Positions 22,371 to 30,464 of a stretch of 31,930 nucleotides of DNA are shown here, piece by piece; positions within the stretch are counted from its first letter, which is position 1; every line of letters starts with the position of its first letter. Origin of the DNA: JANRKN01 sp033763435 (lineage in GTDB: Bacteria; Planctomycetota; Phycisphaerae; Phycisphaerales; UBA1924); the NCBI GenBank assembly GCA_033763435.1, contig JANRKN010000043.1:1-31930 (forward strand). Reading direction: 5' to 3'. A program made the position numbers and the translations under genes. The notes beneath the pieces are model-generated. The model had not been told where the DNA came from, did not search any database, and worked only from the letters and a program-made list of their open reading frames with translations.

Positions 22371-23804
22371 ATGAACACCAGGGATAAGTGCGGTGCGATT
22401 CACACGCGGGGTGCCGTGCTTGGGGTGAGTGTTGCGGTGGCGCTGTTCACCAATCTGGCTTCGGGCCAGACGCCGCCGACGACGAGCGGCCCTGCCGATC
22501 GCACAGAGATCAGCCGACTGCTGGCAAACACCGGCGTCGTGCTCGTGGACATGAACCAAGACTGCGCACTGAGCGATGTCGACATCGCGATGATGGTGCA
22601 TGATCGACTGCTCCAGCGCTTCGGCTCGCTGAGCACGATCGCGGACCTGAACGGCAACGGGGACGCCGACCAGGGCGACCTTCTGGAGGCAATCTCGCAG
22701 ACGCTGTTGCTCGCATTCGGCGAGGCAGCACCGACGAGCGCGACGGTCGATTGGGATGATGTCGTCGTAGTCGCGGGCGGCATTCAGGCCGGTCTTCCCG
22801 AGGCCGATGCGAATCTCGACCAAGTCGTCGACGGCGACGACCTGATGATCGTGATCAACAATCTCGGAGTCCGGGTGGATCGCTTCGCCATCGAACGGAG
22901 CGCGTCGAGCATCTTCAACTATCTTGATGCCTTTCAGCAGCGTGGGTTGCAGGCGTTCATCGCCGTCGAGTGCGGCCCCACTGGACACGAGAAGGGCCTG
23001 AGTGACCTTTGGCCTGAGCACCATCCGGACTGGTGGAAGCCGAACCATGAAGTCGCGGTGTCGAGGAGCATCGACCCGACTCCGCCCAACCACGAACTTG
23101 GCAAGAGCATTCGGATGGACTATCCGAAGACGCACGCGGCCGAGGTGAGCCTTCGCTGGCCCGCAAACCATGTGAAGGAAGCGTCATCGACATGGCCGCC
23201 GCCGAGCCATCCTGATCCGGGAGTCCCTGCCGACCATCACACATGGGATTCGAGCGAGCATGAAACGTGGACCTCTCGTGCCAACCCGAACACTGTGCCG
23301 CCCCCGGTGACCCATGCCGTCGACAACAGCAATCTGTTTCCGGCGGGGCACCTGTGGGCCTCATCAAAGACCTGGCCGCCCGCGGGCGTACATAACACAA
23401 TCACCTCGCGGTCTTGGTGGCCCAATCACACCCTTGGCGACTCGTCGTCGCGGATCAGCCCACCGTTTCATACGACGTTGATGAGCGGGCGATGGGAACA
23501 TCAGGCGAGCAACTCTCAGCAGAGTTGGCCGCCGAATCACGAGCGACTGGTTTCCGACGGTTGGGGCCTTGGGCACGTGATGCGGTACAGCGTTATGTGG
23601 CCGCCGAACCACGCGCAGTACGCGTCGAACACATGGACTCGCCCTCAGCCGTCGTGGCCGCCCTCTCACAACACCGCCCAGTCGGAGTCATGGGGAACAA
23701 CGCCGACCGGCCCCGGGGATTGGCCGACGTGGCCGCCGGGCCACAGTTGGTTCACCACCTTCAGGGAAGCGATGCCAACCATCCCCACTCGATTGCCGTG
23801 GTGA
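22371..23804 (+). CDS. Secreted protein with EF-hand-like loops and H-x4-S-x2-W-P-P-N repeats; function unknown
   Basis: The ATG at 22371 is set by GGGAGG seven bases before it (477 aa). A signal peptide runs to about residue 32 (N-L-A-S-G-Q). Residues 60-157 hold three dockerin- or EF-hand-like loops: D-M-N-Q-D-C-A-L-S-D-V-D, D-L-N-G-N-G-D-A-D-Q-G-D and D-A-N-L-D-Q-V-V-D-G-D-D. From His206 almost to the end the protein is a repeat of about 12 residues, H-x4-S-x2-W-P-P-[N/S/G]. I count 17 strict H-x4-S units, with Trp at +8 in about half. The composition (His, Ser, Trp, Pro) is extreme and no known family is recognised. Codon choice is less GC-biased than in neighbouring housekeeping genes. 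The next gene starts 34 bases later and shares the repeat. Confidence 0.85.
   Translation: MNTRDKCGAIHTRGAVLGVSVAVALFTNLASGQTPPTTSGPADRTEISRLLANTGVVLVDMNQDCALSDVDIAMMVHDRLLQRFGSLSTIADLNGNGDADQGDLLEAISQTLLLAFGEAAPTSATVDWDDVVVVAGGIQAGLPEADANLDQVVDGDDLMIVINNLGVRVDRFAIERSASSIFNYLDAFQQRGLQAFIAVECGPTGHEKGLSDLWPEHHPDWWKPNHEVAVSRSIDPTPPNHELGKSIRMDYPKTHAAEVSLRWPANHVKEASSTWPPPSHPDPGVPADHHTWDSSEHETWTSRANPNTVPPPVTHAVDNSNLFPAGHLWASSKTWPPAGVHNTITSRSWWPNHTLGDSSSRISPPFHTTLMSGRWEHQASNSQQSWPPNHERLVSDGWGLGHVMRYSVMWPPNHAQYASNTWTRPQPSWPPSHNTAQSESWGTTPTGPGDWPTWPPGHSWFTTFREAMPTIPTRLPW
22986..23762 (+). repeat. H-x4-S-x2-W-P-P-N protein repeat array, large copy
   Basis: The array begins at codon 206 of the gene at 22371. 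The His and the Ser five residues later are the most constant positions; W-P-P-N/S/G usually precedes the next His. Unit length is mostly 12-15 residues, with a few irregular or longer units (near 23020, 23210, 23620, 23680). The repeats are diverged at DNA level, so this is an old array and not a recent tandem expansion. Confidence 0.85.
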
Positions 23805-23838
23805 GATCCCTGAGTCTGGAGAAATCGGAGGCGTTGTG

Positions 23839-25104
23839 ATGGCCGCCCGGAGTTGGCGATCAGGTGTGCGATTTCCGGGTGGCGTCGCGCTGATGAGCGT
23901 CCTGACGGCCTGCTCGGGCCCCGGCTCCACGCCCTTGTCTCCGCCTGTGCCTGCCGCGGGCGCACCGATCGAAATCGAATGGAATGAAACACGTCTTGCC
24001 CGCATCATGGGCGACAATCCCCCGAGGTTCGACGACCCAAGCCCTGCTCAGACCCCGAACTTTGATTCGCCCCGGGAAATGCTGCGGTTCCTTCTCAGCC
24101 GGGCTCCGCGCGACCCCATTGTCTATCCCAGCGAGCAATACTACTATTACACCTTTCCGCTCGGTGCGAGAAAGGTCTCCGGCAACATCCGCTTTGCGGA
24201 TGTCGAAAGCGGCACGGTCTCGATCGGCTACTTCGATGTCGGCAATTCCGACGACATGCGCACGGCGGAGTTTCGCGACGGCAAAGACGGCGTCACGATC
24301 GGTTACAACGCCGAGCGGCACGAGGTTGATCTCATCGTGGACGACGTCGGCAGACGCTTCGCGCTCGACCGGCGGGCATTCCAGCACGAGCGCCCCAAAC
24401 TCTATCCGGGCGAGGAGTACGTCTCGGGCATCCGCGATGAATCGGGCTACGGGCTGGACCTGATCTACTACCGCCCGGCTCAGCAGTTCTACTACGTCAC
24501 CGGCGGCAGCGGCGGTCCGGTCGAGAACCGATCTGGAGTGGGAGCGCAGCCGCGATTGCTCGAATTTGGCGATCGTACACGGTACTGTTTCTTCTATCAC
24601 ACGCCCAGCCGTCGCTATGTGCTCGTGGGTGTGCATCGGCGCGAGATCGAACTGAACACCTGGAACGACGGCCCGTTCGACCAGGTCCCACCCAGACTCC
24701 CGATCAAAGCCATGCTGGAAGAGGCGTATCCCTACGTCAAGCACGTCGGCGGCATCGATGACCACGGCAATTTTCTGGCGCGGCCGGGACATCGCGTCGC
24801 CATCAGTCCGTATCGCGAGTATGTCTCGGGCATCAAGCTCGAGCAAGAGATCCTGCCGCTTCTCAGCGACGTGGACTCGCCCGAAGCCTGGTTGAAAGCC
24901 GTCTACGAACCCAAGCGCGATTGGCGGCCACCCGCGACGGTTGAGCCGCGGACGCACAGCAACAGCGCGTCGTCCGGATGGCCGGCGAACCACTGGGGAC
25001 AATCCAGTCGCGCATGGCCGGAGTCTCATCAAGCTCGCGCGAGCCGTCGTTGGCCGCCGAATCACGAGTTCGCGTCCAGTCGCGTTGAACCAGAGTCACG
25101 CTGA
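23839..25104 (+). CDS. Lipoprotein with C-terminal H-x4-S-x2-W-P repeats; function unknown
   Basis: ATG 23839 is preferred over GTG 23836 because GGAGG (23827-23831) then has a 7-base spacer (421 aa). The N-terminus is a lipoprotein signal with lipobox L-T-A-C (Cys25). The central part (about 60-370) is tyrosine-rich and beta-like, with a twice-used E-Y-V-S-G-I-R/K phrase, V-Y-P-S-E-Q-Y-Y-Y-Y-T-F and Y-C-F-F-Y-H-T-P-S-R-R-Y. I do not recognise a family. The last 50 residues hold four H-x4-S units with W-P-A-N, W-P-E-S and W-P-P-N, the same repeat as in the gene just upstream. Spacing of 34 bases and the shared repeat indicate an operon and probably a physical partnership at the cell surface. 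Confidence 0.88.
   Translation: MAARSWRSGVRFPGGVALMSVLTACSGPGSTPLSPPVPAAGAPIEIEWNETRLARIMGDNPPRFDDPSPAQTPNFDSPREMLRFLLSRAPRDPIVYPSEQYYYYTFPLGARKVSGNIRFADVESGTVSIGYFDVGNSDDMRTAEFRDGKDGVTIGYNAERHEVDLIVDDVGRRFALDRRAFQHERPKLYPGEEYVSGIRDESGYGLDLIYYRPAQQFYYVTGGSGGPVENRSGVGAQPRLLEFGDRTRYCFFYHTPSRRYVLVGVHRREIELNTWNDGPFDQVPPRLPIKAMLEEAYPYVKHVGGIDDHGNFLARPGHRVAISPYREYVSGIKLEQEILPLLSDVDSPEAWLKAVYEPKRDWRPPATVEPRTHSNSASSGWPANHWGQSSRAWPESHQARASRRWPPNHEFASSRVEPESR
24955..25101 (+). repeat. H-x4-S-x2-W-P-x-N protein repeat array, small copy
   Basis: Four consecutive units start at the histidines encoded at 24955, 24991, 25027 and 25063. The first three are exactly 12 residues, and the last is cut off by the C-terminus. 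Confidence 0.9.
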
Positions 25105-25159
25105 TCGCTCAGCCCTGTTCCGCACGCGCGCCAACTGCGCCGAGTCTCGTCATTCTCAC

Positions 25160-25188
25160 TTGGCCTTCCCCGCGCCGTCCGGTATGCT
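25160..25188 (+). promoter_or_regulatory. Promoter of the subtilase gene, predicted leaderless
   Basis: TTGGCC (25160-25165), a 17-base spacer and TATGCT (25183-25188) precede the ATG at 25195 by six bases. The predicted RNA would start at or within a base or two of the ATG. No Shine-Dalgarno sequence is present. Confidence 0.55.
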
Positions 25189-25194
25189 GGGCTG

Positions 25195-26937
25195 ATGAGC
25201 CAGACCCGCGCGCCGCGCGCATCGATCGGTGTTCAAGCCCCGCACATCCGCGCGGGAATCGTCGCGCTCCTGCTCGCCGCAGGCTCGGCGCTGGCGCAGT
25301 CGGCCCAGCCCGAACCGAATCGCCACTGGGTGCTGCTGCCCGCCAAGCTCGCCGACGCCCCCGAGCCCACGCGGCGCGAGGCGATCCTCGCGCTCGCCGC
25401 GTCGGCGAATCCCGATCAAGTCCGTCGGCGCGAGCTTCGGCGCGAGACGCCCGGGCTCTTCGGCACCGTCTTTGACGAGCGCGACCTGCCGCTCGATCCC
25501 GCGCGCGTCGCCGCGATCGAATCCACCGGCGCGCGGGTCCACCAGCGCTCGCGCTGGCTCAACGCCGTCTCGGTCGAGGCTTCGCCCGCGCAGCTCGAAG
25601 CGATCCGCGCCATGGGCCTGACCACCGAGCCCGTCCGCCGCGGCCGCGCCGTGCAGGCCCTCGAGGTGCAGGACGACCCGTGGGGCGCCGATGGCGAGGA
25701 CGGCACGGGCGAGTTCGGCGCGCGCGAAAACTACGGGCGCAGCGCGGGGCAGATCGCGCAGATCGACCTCGCGCGCGTCCACGACGCGGGCTTCACGGGC
25801 GCGGGCGTCATCATCGGCGTCCTCGACACCGGCTTTGTTACCACCCACGCCGCGTTCAACAACCCCGCCAAGCCCCTGCGGGTCATCGCCTCGTTCGACT
25901 TTGTCAAGAACGACGCCAACGTCGGCATCCAGGCCGGCGACAACTCGGGCCAGCATCACCACGGCACGTTCATCCTCGGCACGCTCGCGGCGTACCTGCC
26001 CGGCGAGCTCGTCGGCACCGCGCCCGACGCGCGCTACATCCTCGCCAAGACCGAAGACGTCGCGGGCGAGTACCCCGCCGAGGAAGACAACTACGTCGCG
26101 GGCCTCGAGTTCGTCGAGTCCCTCGGCGCCGACATCGCCACCAGCAGCCTGGGCTACATCGACTGGTACACCCAGGCGCAGCTCAACGGCATCACCGCCG
26201 TCACGAGCCGCGCGGTCAACATCGCCACCAGCAACGGGCTCATCTGCGTCACCGCCGCGGGCAACGAAGGCAACGACGGCGACCGCACCACCAGCCACCT
26301 CATCGCACCCGCCGACGCCCTCAAGGTCATCACCGTCGGCGCGGTCAACATCTCGGGCACCGTCACCAGCTTCTCCTCCGACGGTCCGACCGCCGACGGT
26401 CGCGTCAAGCCCGAGTTGCTGGCCCTGGGTCAGCAGACCGCGACCGTCAGCCCAACCTCCAATACCGGCTACGCCGCCGTCAACGGAACCTCGCTCTCCA
26501 CGCCCCTCGTCGCCGGCGCGCTCGCCTGCCTGCTCCAGGCCCGGCCCACGTGGACCGTCGACGGCGCACGCAACGTCGTCTTCCACACCGCCGAGTACTT
26601 CAGGCTCAACGGCTTCACCCAGCCCATCTTCGTCAAGGGCTACGGACTCATGGGCGCCCACCTCGCCCTCGTCAGCGATTGCAACGGCAACGGCGCGCTC
26701 GACACCGCCGACCTCGCCTCGGGCGCGGGCACCGATGTCAACGCCAACGGCACGCTCGACTCGTGCGAATGCCTCGCCGACTTCGATGGCTCGGGCTTCC
26801 CCGACAGCGACGACTTCTCCGCCTTCGTCGCGGCCTTCAGCGGCGCGGGGCCCGGGGACGCCGACCTCGACCGCTCGGGCTTCGTCGATAGCGATGACTT
26901 CATCGCCTTCGTCACCGTCTTCAGCCGCGGGTGCTGA
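25195..26937 (+). CDS. Secreted subtilisin-family (S8) serine protease with GC-type dockerin
   Basis: The 580-aa protein has a signal peptide ending A-G-S-A-L-A-Q (about residue 35) and an N-terminal propeptide-like region to about 195. A subtilase domain follows with the complete triad: Asp211 in G-V-L-D-T-G-F, His256 in H-H-H-G-T-F and Ser433 in N-G-T-S-L-S-T-P. A-A-G-N-E-G-N carries the oxyanion Asn. After it comes a D-C-N-G-N-G-A-L-D repeat that ends in D-V-N-A-N-G-T-L-D-S-C-E, calcium-binding by appearance and common in planctomycete secreted proteins, and then two dockerin-like motifs ending F-S-R-G-C. The gene lies 90 bases after the lipoprotein gene but has its own promoter candidate, so co-regulation with the repeat proteins is uncertain. 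Confidence 0.95.
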   Translation: MSQTRAPRASIGVQAPHIRAGIVALLLAAGSALAQSAQPEPNRHWVLLPAKLADAPEPTRREAILALAASANPDQVRRRELRRETPGLFGTVFDERDLPLDPARVAAIESTGARVHQRSRWLNAVSVEASPAQLEAIRAMGLTTEPVRRGRAVQALEVQDDPWGADGEDGTGEFGARENYGRSAGQIAQIDLARVHDAGFTGAGVIIGVLDTGFVTTHAAFNNPAKPLRVIASFDFVKNDANVGIQAGDNSGQHHHGTFILGTLAAYLPGELVGTAPDARYILAKTEDVAGEYPAEEDNYVAGLEFVESLGADIATSSLGYIDWYTQAQLNGITAVTSRAVNIATSNGLICVTAAGNEGNDGDRTTSHLIAPADALKVITVGAVNISGTVTSFSSDGPTADGRVKPELLALGQQTATVSPTSNTGYAAVNGTSLSTPLVAGALACLLQARPTWTVDGARNVVFHTAEYFRLNGFTQPIFVKGYGLMGAHLALVSDCNGNGALDTADLASGAGTDVNANGTLDSCECLADFDGSGFPDSDDFSAFVAAFSGAGPGDADLDRSGFVDSDDFIAFVTVFSRGC

Positions 26938-27370
26938 CGCGCAGCTCCACGACCCACCGCAAGCCAAGCCTCGCCCTCACCCCCCACCCCCCTCCCCCCT
27001 CCCCCGGCCTGTTTTCAGTTTGTTCGTACAAACGCCTGATGAAGGCCTTCTGGAGGCCGAACGGCGGTGGACCAGCCGTGGACGGTCGGTGGAACGCGCG
27101 GTGCAAAAACGAAAACAGCGAGGCTTACTCGTGCTCTCTCCTCACGAGGAAGCTTCGCCGTTTTCAACCGCAAGTGTCTCTCTCGTCGGGCTTTAGGCCC
27201 CACCTGCGGCTGCGGGCGGAAACAACGTCCAGAGAATAGCGGATGCCCCACACCCGTTCAAGAGCCATTTGATCCTTCGACGCAAAAACTGCTTGAAGAC
27301 TTCGATTTTCTTGTTCTGTTCGGTAGTCTGTGCGTCCGAGAATCTCTGAATAGTCGGTCTTTGATCGGAT
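26938..27370. other. Convergent intergenic region, less GC-rich than its surroundings
   Basis: The stretch separates the subtilase (plus) from the glycosyltransferase gene (minus). It starts with a C-rich simple tract (26975-27005), then a small perfect hairpin GTTTGT-TCGT-ACAAAC (27018-27033), then the long terminator-like inverted repeat at 27111-27165. 27200-27370 is visibly richer in A and T than the genes around it. Open frames here have no domain or start signal, and I see no gene or structured RNA I can name. Confidence 0.55.
27105..27165 (-). terminator. Long imperfect hairpin with T-rich tail, terminator for the minus-strand gene
   Basis: 27111-27133 and 27143-27165 are near-perfect inverted repeats (about 20 of 23 pairs; inner CTCGTG/CACGAG, outer GAAAAC/GTTTTC) around a 9-base loop. 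On the minus strand the hairpin is followed by GTTTTTGC, so it should stop transcription coming from the gene at 27371-28981. It may work in both directions. Confidence 0.6.
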
Positions 27371-28981
27371 TCAGGAAGGGTTTCGGGGCCCGTCCGTCGG
27401 CTGATCAGGGGCCGGATTCGGGTCGGGGCCGGGGGCGGGCTCGTCGGTCGCCGGGGCATCGCTCGCGGCGGGCTTGGGGCGGACGAGGGTAAACCGCCAT
27501 TCACGGAACTCGATCTCGGGCTCGGGCTCGCTCATCGCGTTGTTGGGCCCGAGCCGCGTGAGCACGCCCAGCTCATTGCCGCGGTCGTCGGTGCGCAGCG
27601 CGAGCGCCGCGCCGCCCGGCGGCAGCGCGCGCCAGCCCGGGCTCCAGCGCACGCTCAGCTCGTAGCCCAGCCGCTGGGCCTCACGCTGCGCGTACCACAG
27701 GATCTCAGGCCGGGCCTCGATCAGCCCGTCGGCCCAGAGCATCACGCGCCGCTCGCCCTGGGCAGGCTTGAGATCCTGCGCGAGCCGCTGGCCGACCTCG
27801 CGCCCGCTGCTGCGGACCTTCTGCGCGTCGGTTAGGAAGACGAACACGCCCGAGGCGATGAGCAGCAGCGCAAGCATCGGCAGGCCTACGCCCCGCGCGG
27901 GGTCGAGCATCGCCCAGCGCGCGAGCCGGGCGCGTAGGGGGAGCATCCCGCCGCCGGCCGCGCCCCAGCGCAGGTACGCCATGCCGATCGGCGCGAGCAT
28001 CAGTGCGGGCATCGCGTAGCGCGGGTTGCTCACGCCCAGCACCGTGTACGCGCCCAGCGACAGCAGCACCGCGAGCGCAAGGGCCCGCGCGGCCCGCGTC
28101 ACCTCGCGTGCATCGTCGCTGGTCTCCGCTTCGGCTCGGGCGTCGGGGCCAAAGGGGAACGCGAGCGCCAGCGCGGCGGGCAACGCCGAGAGCAACGCCA
28201 GCGGCCCGAACGCCGCGATCGCCGGCACGCGCGCCAGGCTCCACAGAAACTCCGCGGGCGACTGCGTCACCGGGTCCTGACCCAGCACGCGCTGCGCGAT
28301 CGCCCACGCGAGCGAACCCGCGACGAGCGCCGAGGCCAGCAGCGCAGGCGCAATCACCGCGAGCGCTCGCGGGCTGCGCGTGACGATCCAGCCCGAGGCC
28401 ACCGCGCCCGCGATCACGGGCAGGCTGGCCGGGCCCTTGGCCAGCAGCAGCCCCAGCGCCGCGAGGGCGAGCAGCGACGCACGCGCCAGTCGCGCACCGG
28501 CGGGCCTGAGGAACAGGTCGAGCACGAGCGCCGCCGCGGCCAGCGTGAACACGTGATTCAGCGCCTCGATCTCCGCCGCTCGCGCGGGGGCCCACGTGAG
28601 CGGCATCAGCACGAACGCCGCGCCAGCCCACAGGGCGTGCGCGCGCCCGAACCACCGCGCCGCGAAGACCAGCGCGAGCAGCGCCGCGAACGTCGACGCG
28701 AGCGCCGACACGGCCCGGGCGGCAAACTCCGTCTCGCCCAGCAGCGCCGACGAGGCCGCGACCGCCCACGGCATGCCGGGGGGCTTGCGCAGGTACGGAT
28801 GCTCGAACAGGTGCGTCACCAGAAACTCGCCCGACGCGAGCATCCGCCACCCCGGGATCGCGCGGTGGCCCTCGCTGTCGGTCAGGCCCGCGTGCCCGAG
28901 CAAGGGCCAGTAGACCACCAGCGCCAGCGCGACGACGACCAGCGCCTGGCGCGTAAGCGAGGATGTCAGGCGTTGCAGCAC
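27371..28981 (-). CDS. GT-C fold membrane glycosyltransferase (PMT/ArnT-like)
   Basis: The frame starts at GTG 28981 (536 aa); no ATG or clear Shine-Dalgarno sequence lies nearby, so the start is the least certain part. A first hydrophobic helix (about 13-30) is followed by a loop containing D-S-E-G-H-R and H-P-Y-L-R-K-P-P-G-M-P-W, the acidic and K-P-P signature of lipid-linked-sugar-dependent glycosyltransferases (PMT_2/ArnT-type). About ten more hydrophobic segments follow, then a soluble C-terminal part and a proline/aspartate-rich tail (last 30 residues). Such enzymes move a sugar from a polyprenyl phosphate to protein, lipid A or another envelope acceptor outside the cytoplasmic membrane; acceptor and sugar are unknown. 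The HEAT-like gene ends 62 bases upstream on the same strand. Confidence 0.87.
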   Translation of the reverse strand: MLQRLTSSLTRQALVVVALALVVYWPLLGHAGLTDSEGHRAIPGWRMLASGEFLVTHLFEHPYLRKPPGMPWAVAASSALLGETEFAARAVSALASTFAALLALVFAARWFGRAHALWAGAAFVLMPLTWAPARAAEIEALNHVFTLAAAALVLDLFLRPAGARLARASLLALAALGLLLAKGPASLPVIAGAVASGWIVTRSPRALAVIAPALLASALVAGSLAWAIAQRVLGQDPVTQSPAEFLWSLARVPAIAAFGPLALLSALPAALALAFPFGPDARAEAETSDDAREVTRAARALALAVLLSLGAYTVLGVSNPRYAMPALMLAPIGMAYLRWGAAGGGMLPLRARLARWAMLDPARGVGLPMLALLLIASGVFVFLTDAQKVRSSGREVGQRLAQDLKPAQGERRVMLWADGLIEARPEILWYAQREAQRLGYELSVRWSPGWRALPPGGAALALRTDDRGNELGVLTRLGPNNAMSEPEPEIEFREWRFTLVRPKPAASDAPATDEPAPGPDPNPAPDQPTDGPRNPS

Positions 28982-29043
28982 GTCATGGGCCCGCGGGATC
29001 GTGTCCCGGGCTGAGTTGCCCCCGGGCTGACTTGCCCCCGGGT

Positions 29044-30210
29044 TTACTTGCCAAACCGCGAGGCGGGGATCTCAAAGGGCGCGCGGGTGAGCACGCCCGA
29101 AGCGCCGATGAGGTCAAGCGCGGAGGTGTCGAACCGCGCGTCCTGCTCGGTCGAGGCGGCGCGGATGAACTGCGCGAGGTTCGTCGAAGGAATGCTCGGA
29201 CGCTCGGCGACCGGGGCCAGTGCCTGGCGCGCGAAGTACAGCACGCTCTCGGCCGTCGCGACCTGCACGCCGGGCTTCTCGCGCTGGGCCTTCTTGGTCT
29301 CCTGCACGGCTTCGTCGTCCTCGCGGGGGAGAATCGCCGGGATATCCGCGCCCACGAGGCGCCGACGCTGCAGCGCGAGCACATCGCCCGCGAAGCCCGC
29401 CGCGTCCTTGATCGCCTGCGCCTGGAAGGCCTGGGGCCGGTCGGCCAGCGCCGTCCGCAGGCCTTCGCCCGCGCGGAGGATCAGCGTGTGCGTGAGCGAC
29501 GCCTCGGCCTCGCCCTCGGCCTTGGAGGCCCGGGCGCCCTGCACCCGCGTGCCCACCACCGACGACAGGCGGCTCATCGCCGCGCTCGGCACCGCCTCAA
29601 GCCCCTGCTGAGGCGACGCAAGGCCCAGCACCAGCGCGCGGGCCAGCGCGTCGGCCACCAACGGTTCAGACTCCGAAGCCAGCCGCTCGCCGAGCGCCGC
29701 GATCAGTCGCACGCCCCGGTCGGCCGTGAGCGCCGGCGTGCGGAGCGAGGCCGTCTCAAGCACCCGCCCCAGCGCCGAGGCGGAAGCGATCCGCACCGCG
29801 GGGCGCGGGCTGCTGAGGCCCCTTTCCAGGGGCGCGACGGCCGAGTCGGTCGCGAGGTCGCCCAGCACGCGCAGCGCGCTGACCGCGACGGGGTCCTTGT
29901 CCGAGGCCGCCAGCGCCGCGAGGGGCTCCACGAGCGTCCGCGCGTACGCGAGGCGGAACGAGACGGAGACGGAAGGATCGCCCAGAGGCTTGAGCAGCGC
30001 CGACCGACCCCGGCGGACGTCGGCGGGCTTATCGCTGGTCAGCCGCGCGAGGTTTTCCTCGGCGAACTTCTTGAGCAGCGACTCCTGGTCCGCGCCCAGC
30101 GGCGCCAAGCTCGTCACCACCGCGCCGGGCAGGTCGTCCTGCGCGCGAGCCACGGGCGCAACAGCCAAGAAAGCCAACACCAGCGCGGCCGAACGGGCAA
30201 AGGTCTTCAA
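29044..30210 (-). CDS. Secreted alpha-helical HEAT-like repeat protein
   Basis: I place the start at TTG 30210 (388 aa): GAGGG lies seven bases before it and the signal peptide (K-T-F-A-R-S then a hydrophobic stretch to A-R-A-Q, about residue 24) begins right after it. The in-frame ATG 66 codons earlier gives a proline-rich extension with no sense. The mature protein is rich in Ala and Leu and shows HEAT-like helical pairs: R-R-G-R-S-A-L-L-K-P-L-G-D, A-V-S-A-L-R-V-L-G-D-L-A-T-D-S-A-V-A-P-L, and V-R-I-A-S-A-S-A-L-G-R-V-L. A protein-binding scaffold outside the cytoplasm is likely; the partner is unknown. It has no dockerin tail. Confidence 0.8.
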   Translation of the reverse strand: MKTFARSAALVLAFLAVAPVARAQDDLPGAVVTSLAPLGADQESLLKKFAEENLARLTSDKPADVRRGRSALLKPLGDPSVSVSFRLAYARTLVEPLAALAASDKDPVAVSALRVLGDLATDSAVAPLERGLSSPRPAVRIASASALGRVLETASLRTPALTADRGVRLIAALGERLASESEPLVADALARALVLGLASPQQGLEAVPSAAMSRLSSVVGTRVQGARASKAEGEAEASLTHTLILRAGEGLRTALADRPQAFQAQAIKDAAGFAGDVLALQRRRLVGADIPAILPREDDEAVQETKKAQREKPGVQVATAESVLYFARQALAPVAERPSIPSTNLAQFIRAASTEQDARFDTSALDLIGASGVLTRAPFEIPASRFGK

Positions 30211-30464
30211 GCGGCAACCCTCATGGTCAGAACGAGCCAGCACCCCACTCCACACCTCCCGAGCCTCACCCCACCCGCGGGCCGCAAGTTTATCCCCTCC
30301 CCCGGACGGCGATGGGCCTTGGGGACAAACCGCGAGGGGTGGGGTGGTGGCTGGGAAAGTGGTCGGCGCGCAGCGTCCGCGGGCGCCGGGCGCAACGGCG
30401 CGAATCACGCCGAGCGCCGCACCCTAAGCCCCGAATCCTGTTCGCCGAATCCCGAACGCCGTTC

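Noticed and set aside
23414..23839. Plus-strand 141-codon frame inside the repeat-protein gene
   Set aside because: It overlaps the repeat array in another frame and lacks a ribosome site; the conserved H-x4-S pattern shows which frame is translated.
900..26900. Recurring DNA word GTCGTCGGAGTCGACGAA and variants near gene ends, at first resembling dispersed regulatory repeats
   Set aside because: All copies fall in the dockerin-coding part (D-S-D-D-F codons) and are explained by the protein motif.
25156..26967. Open minus-strand frame of 603 codons opposite the subtilase
   Set aside because: The subtilase triad and dockerin are on the plus strand; the antisense product is Gly/Asp/Val low complexity.
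26970..27010. C-rich tract considered as a CRISPR leader or simple-sequence element
   Set aside because: No spaced repeats follow; it is a plain low-complexity run after the subtilase stop.
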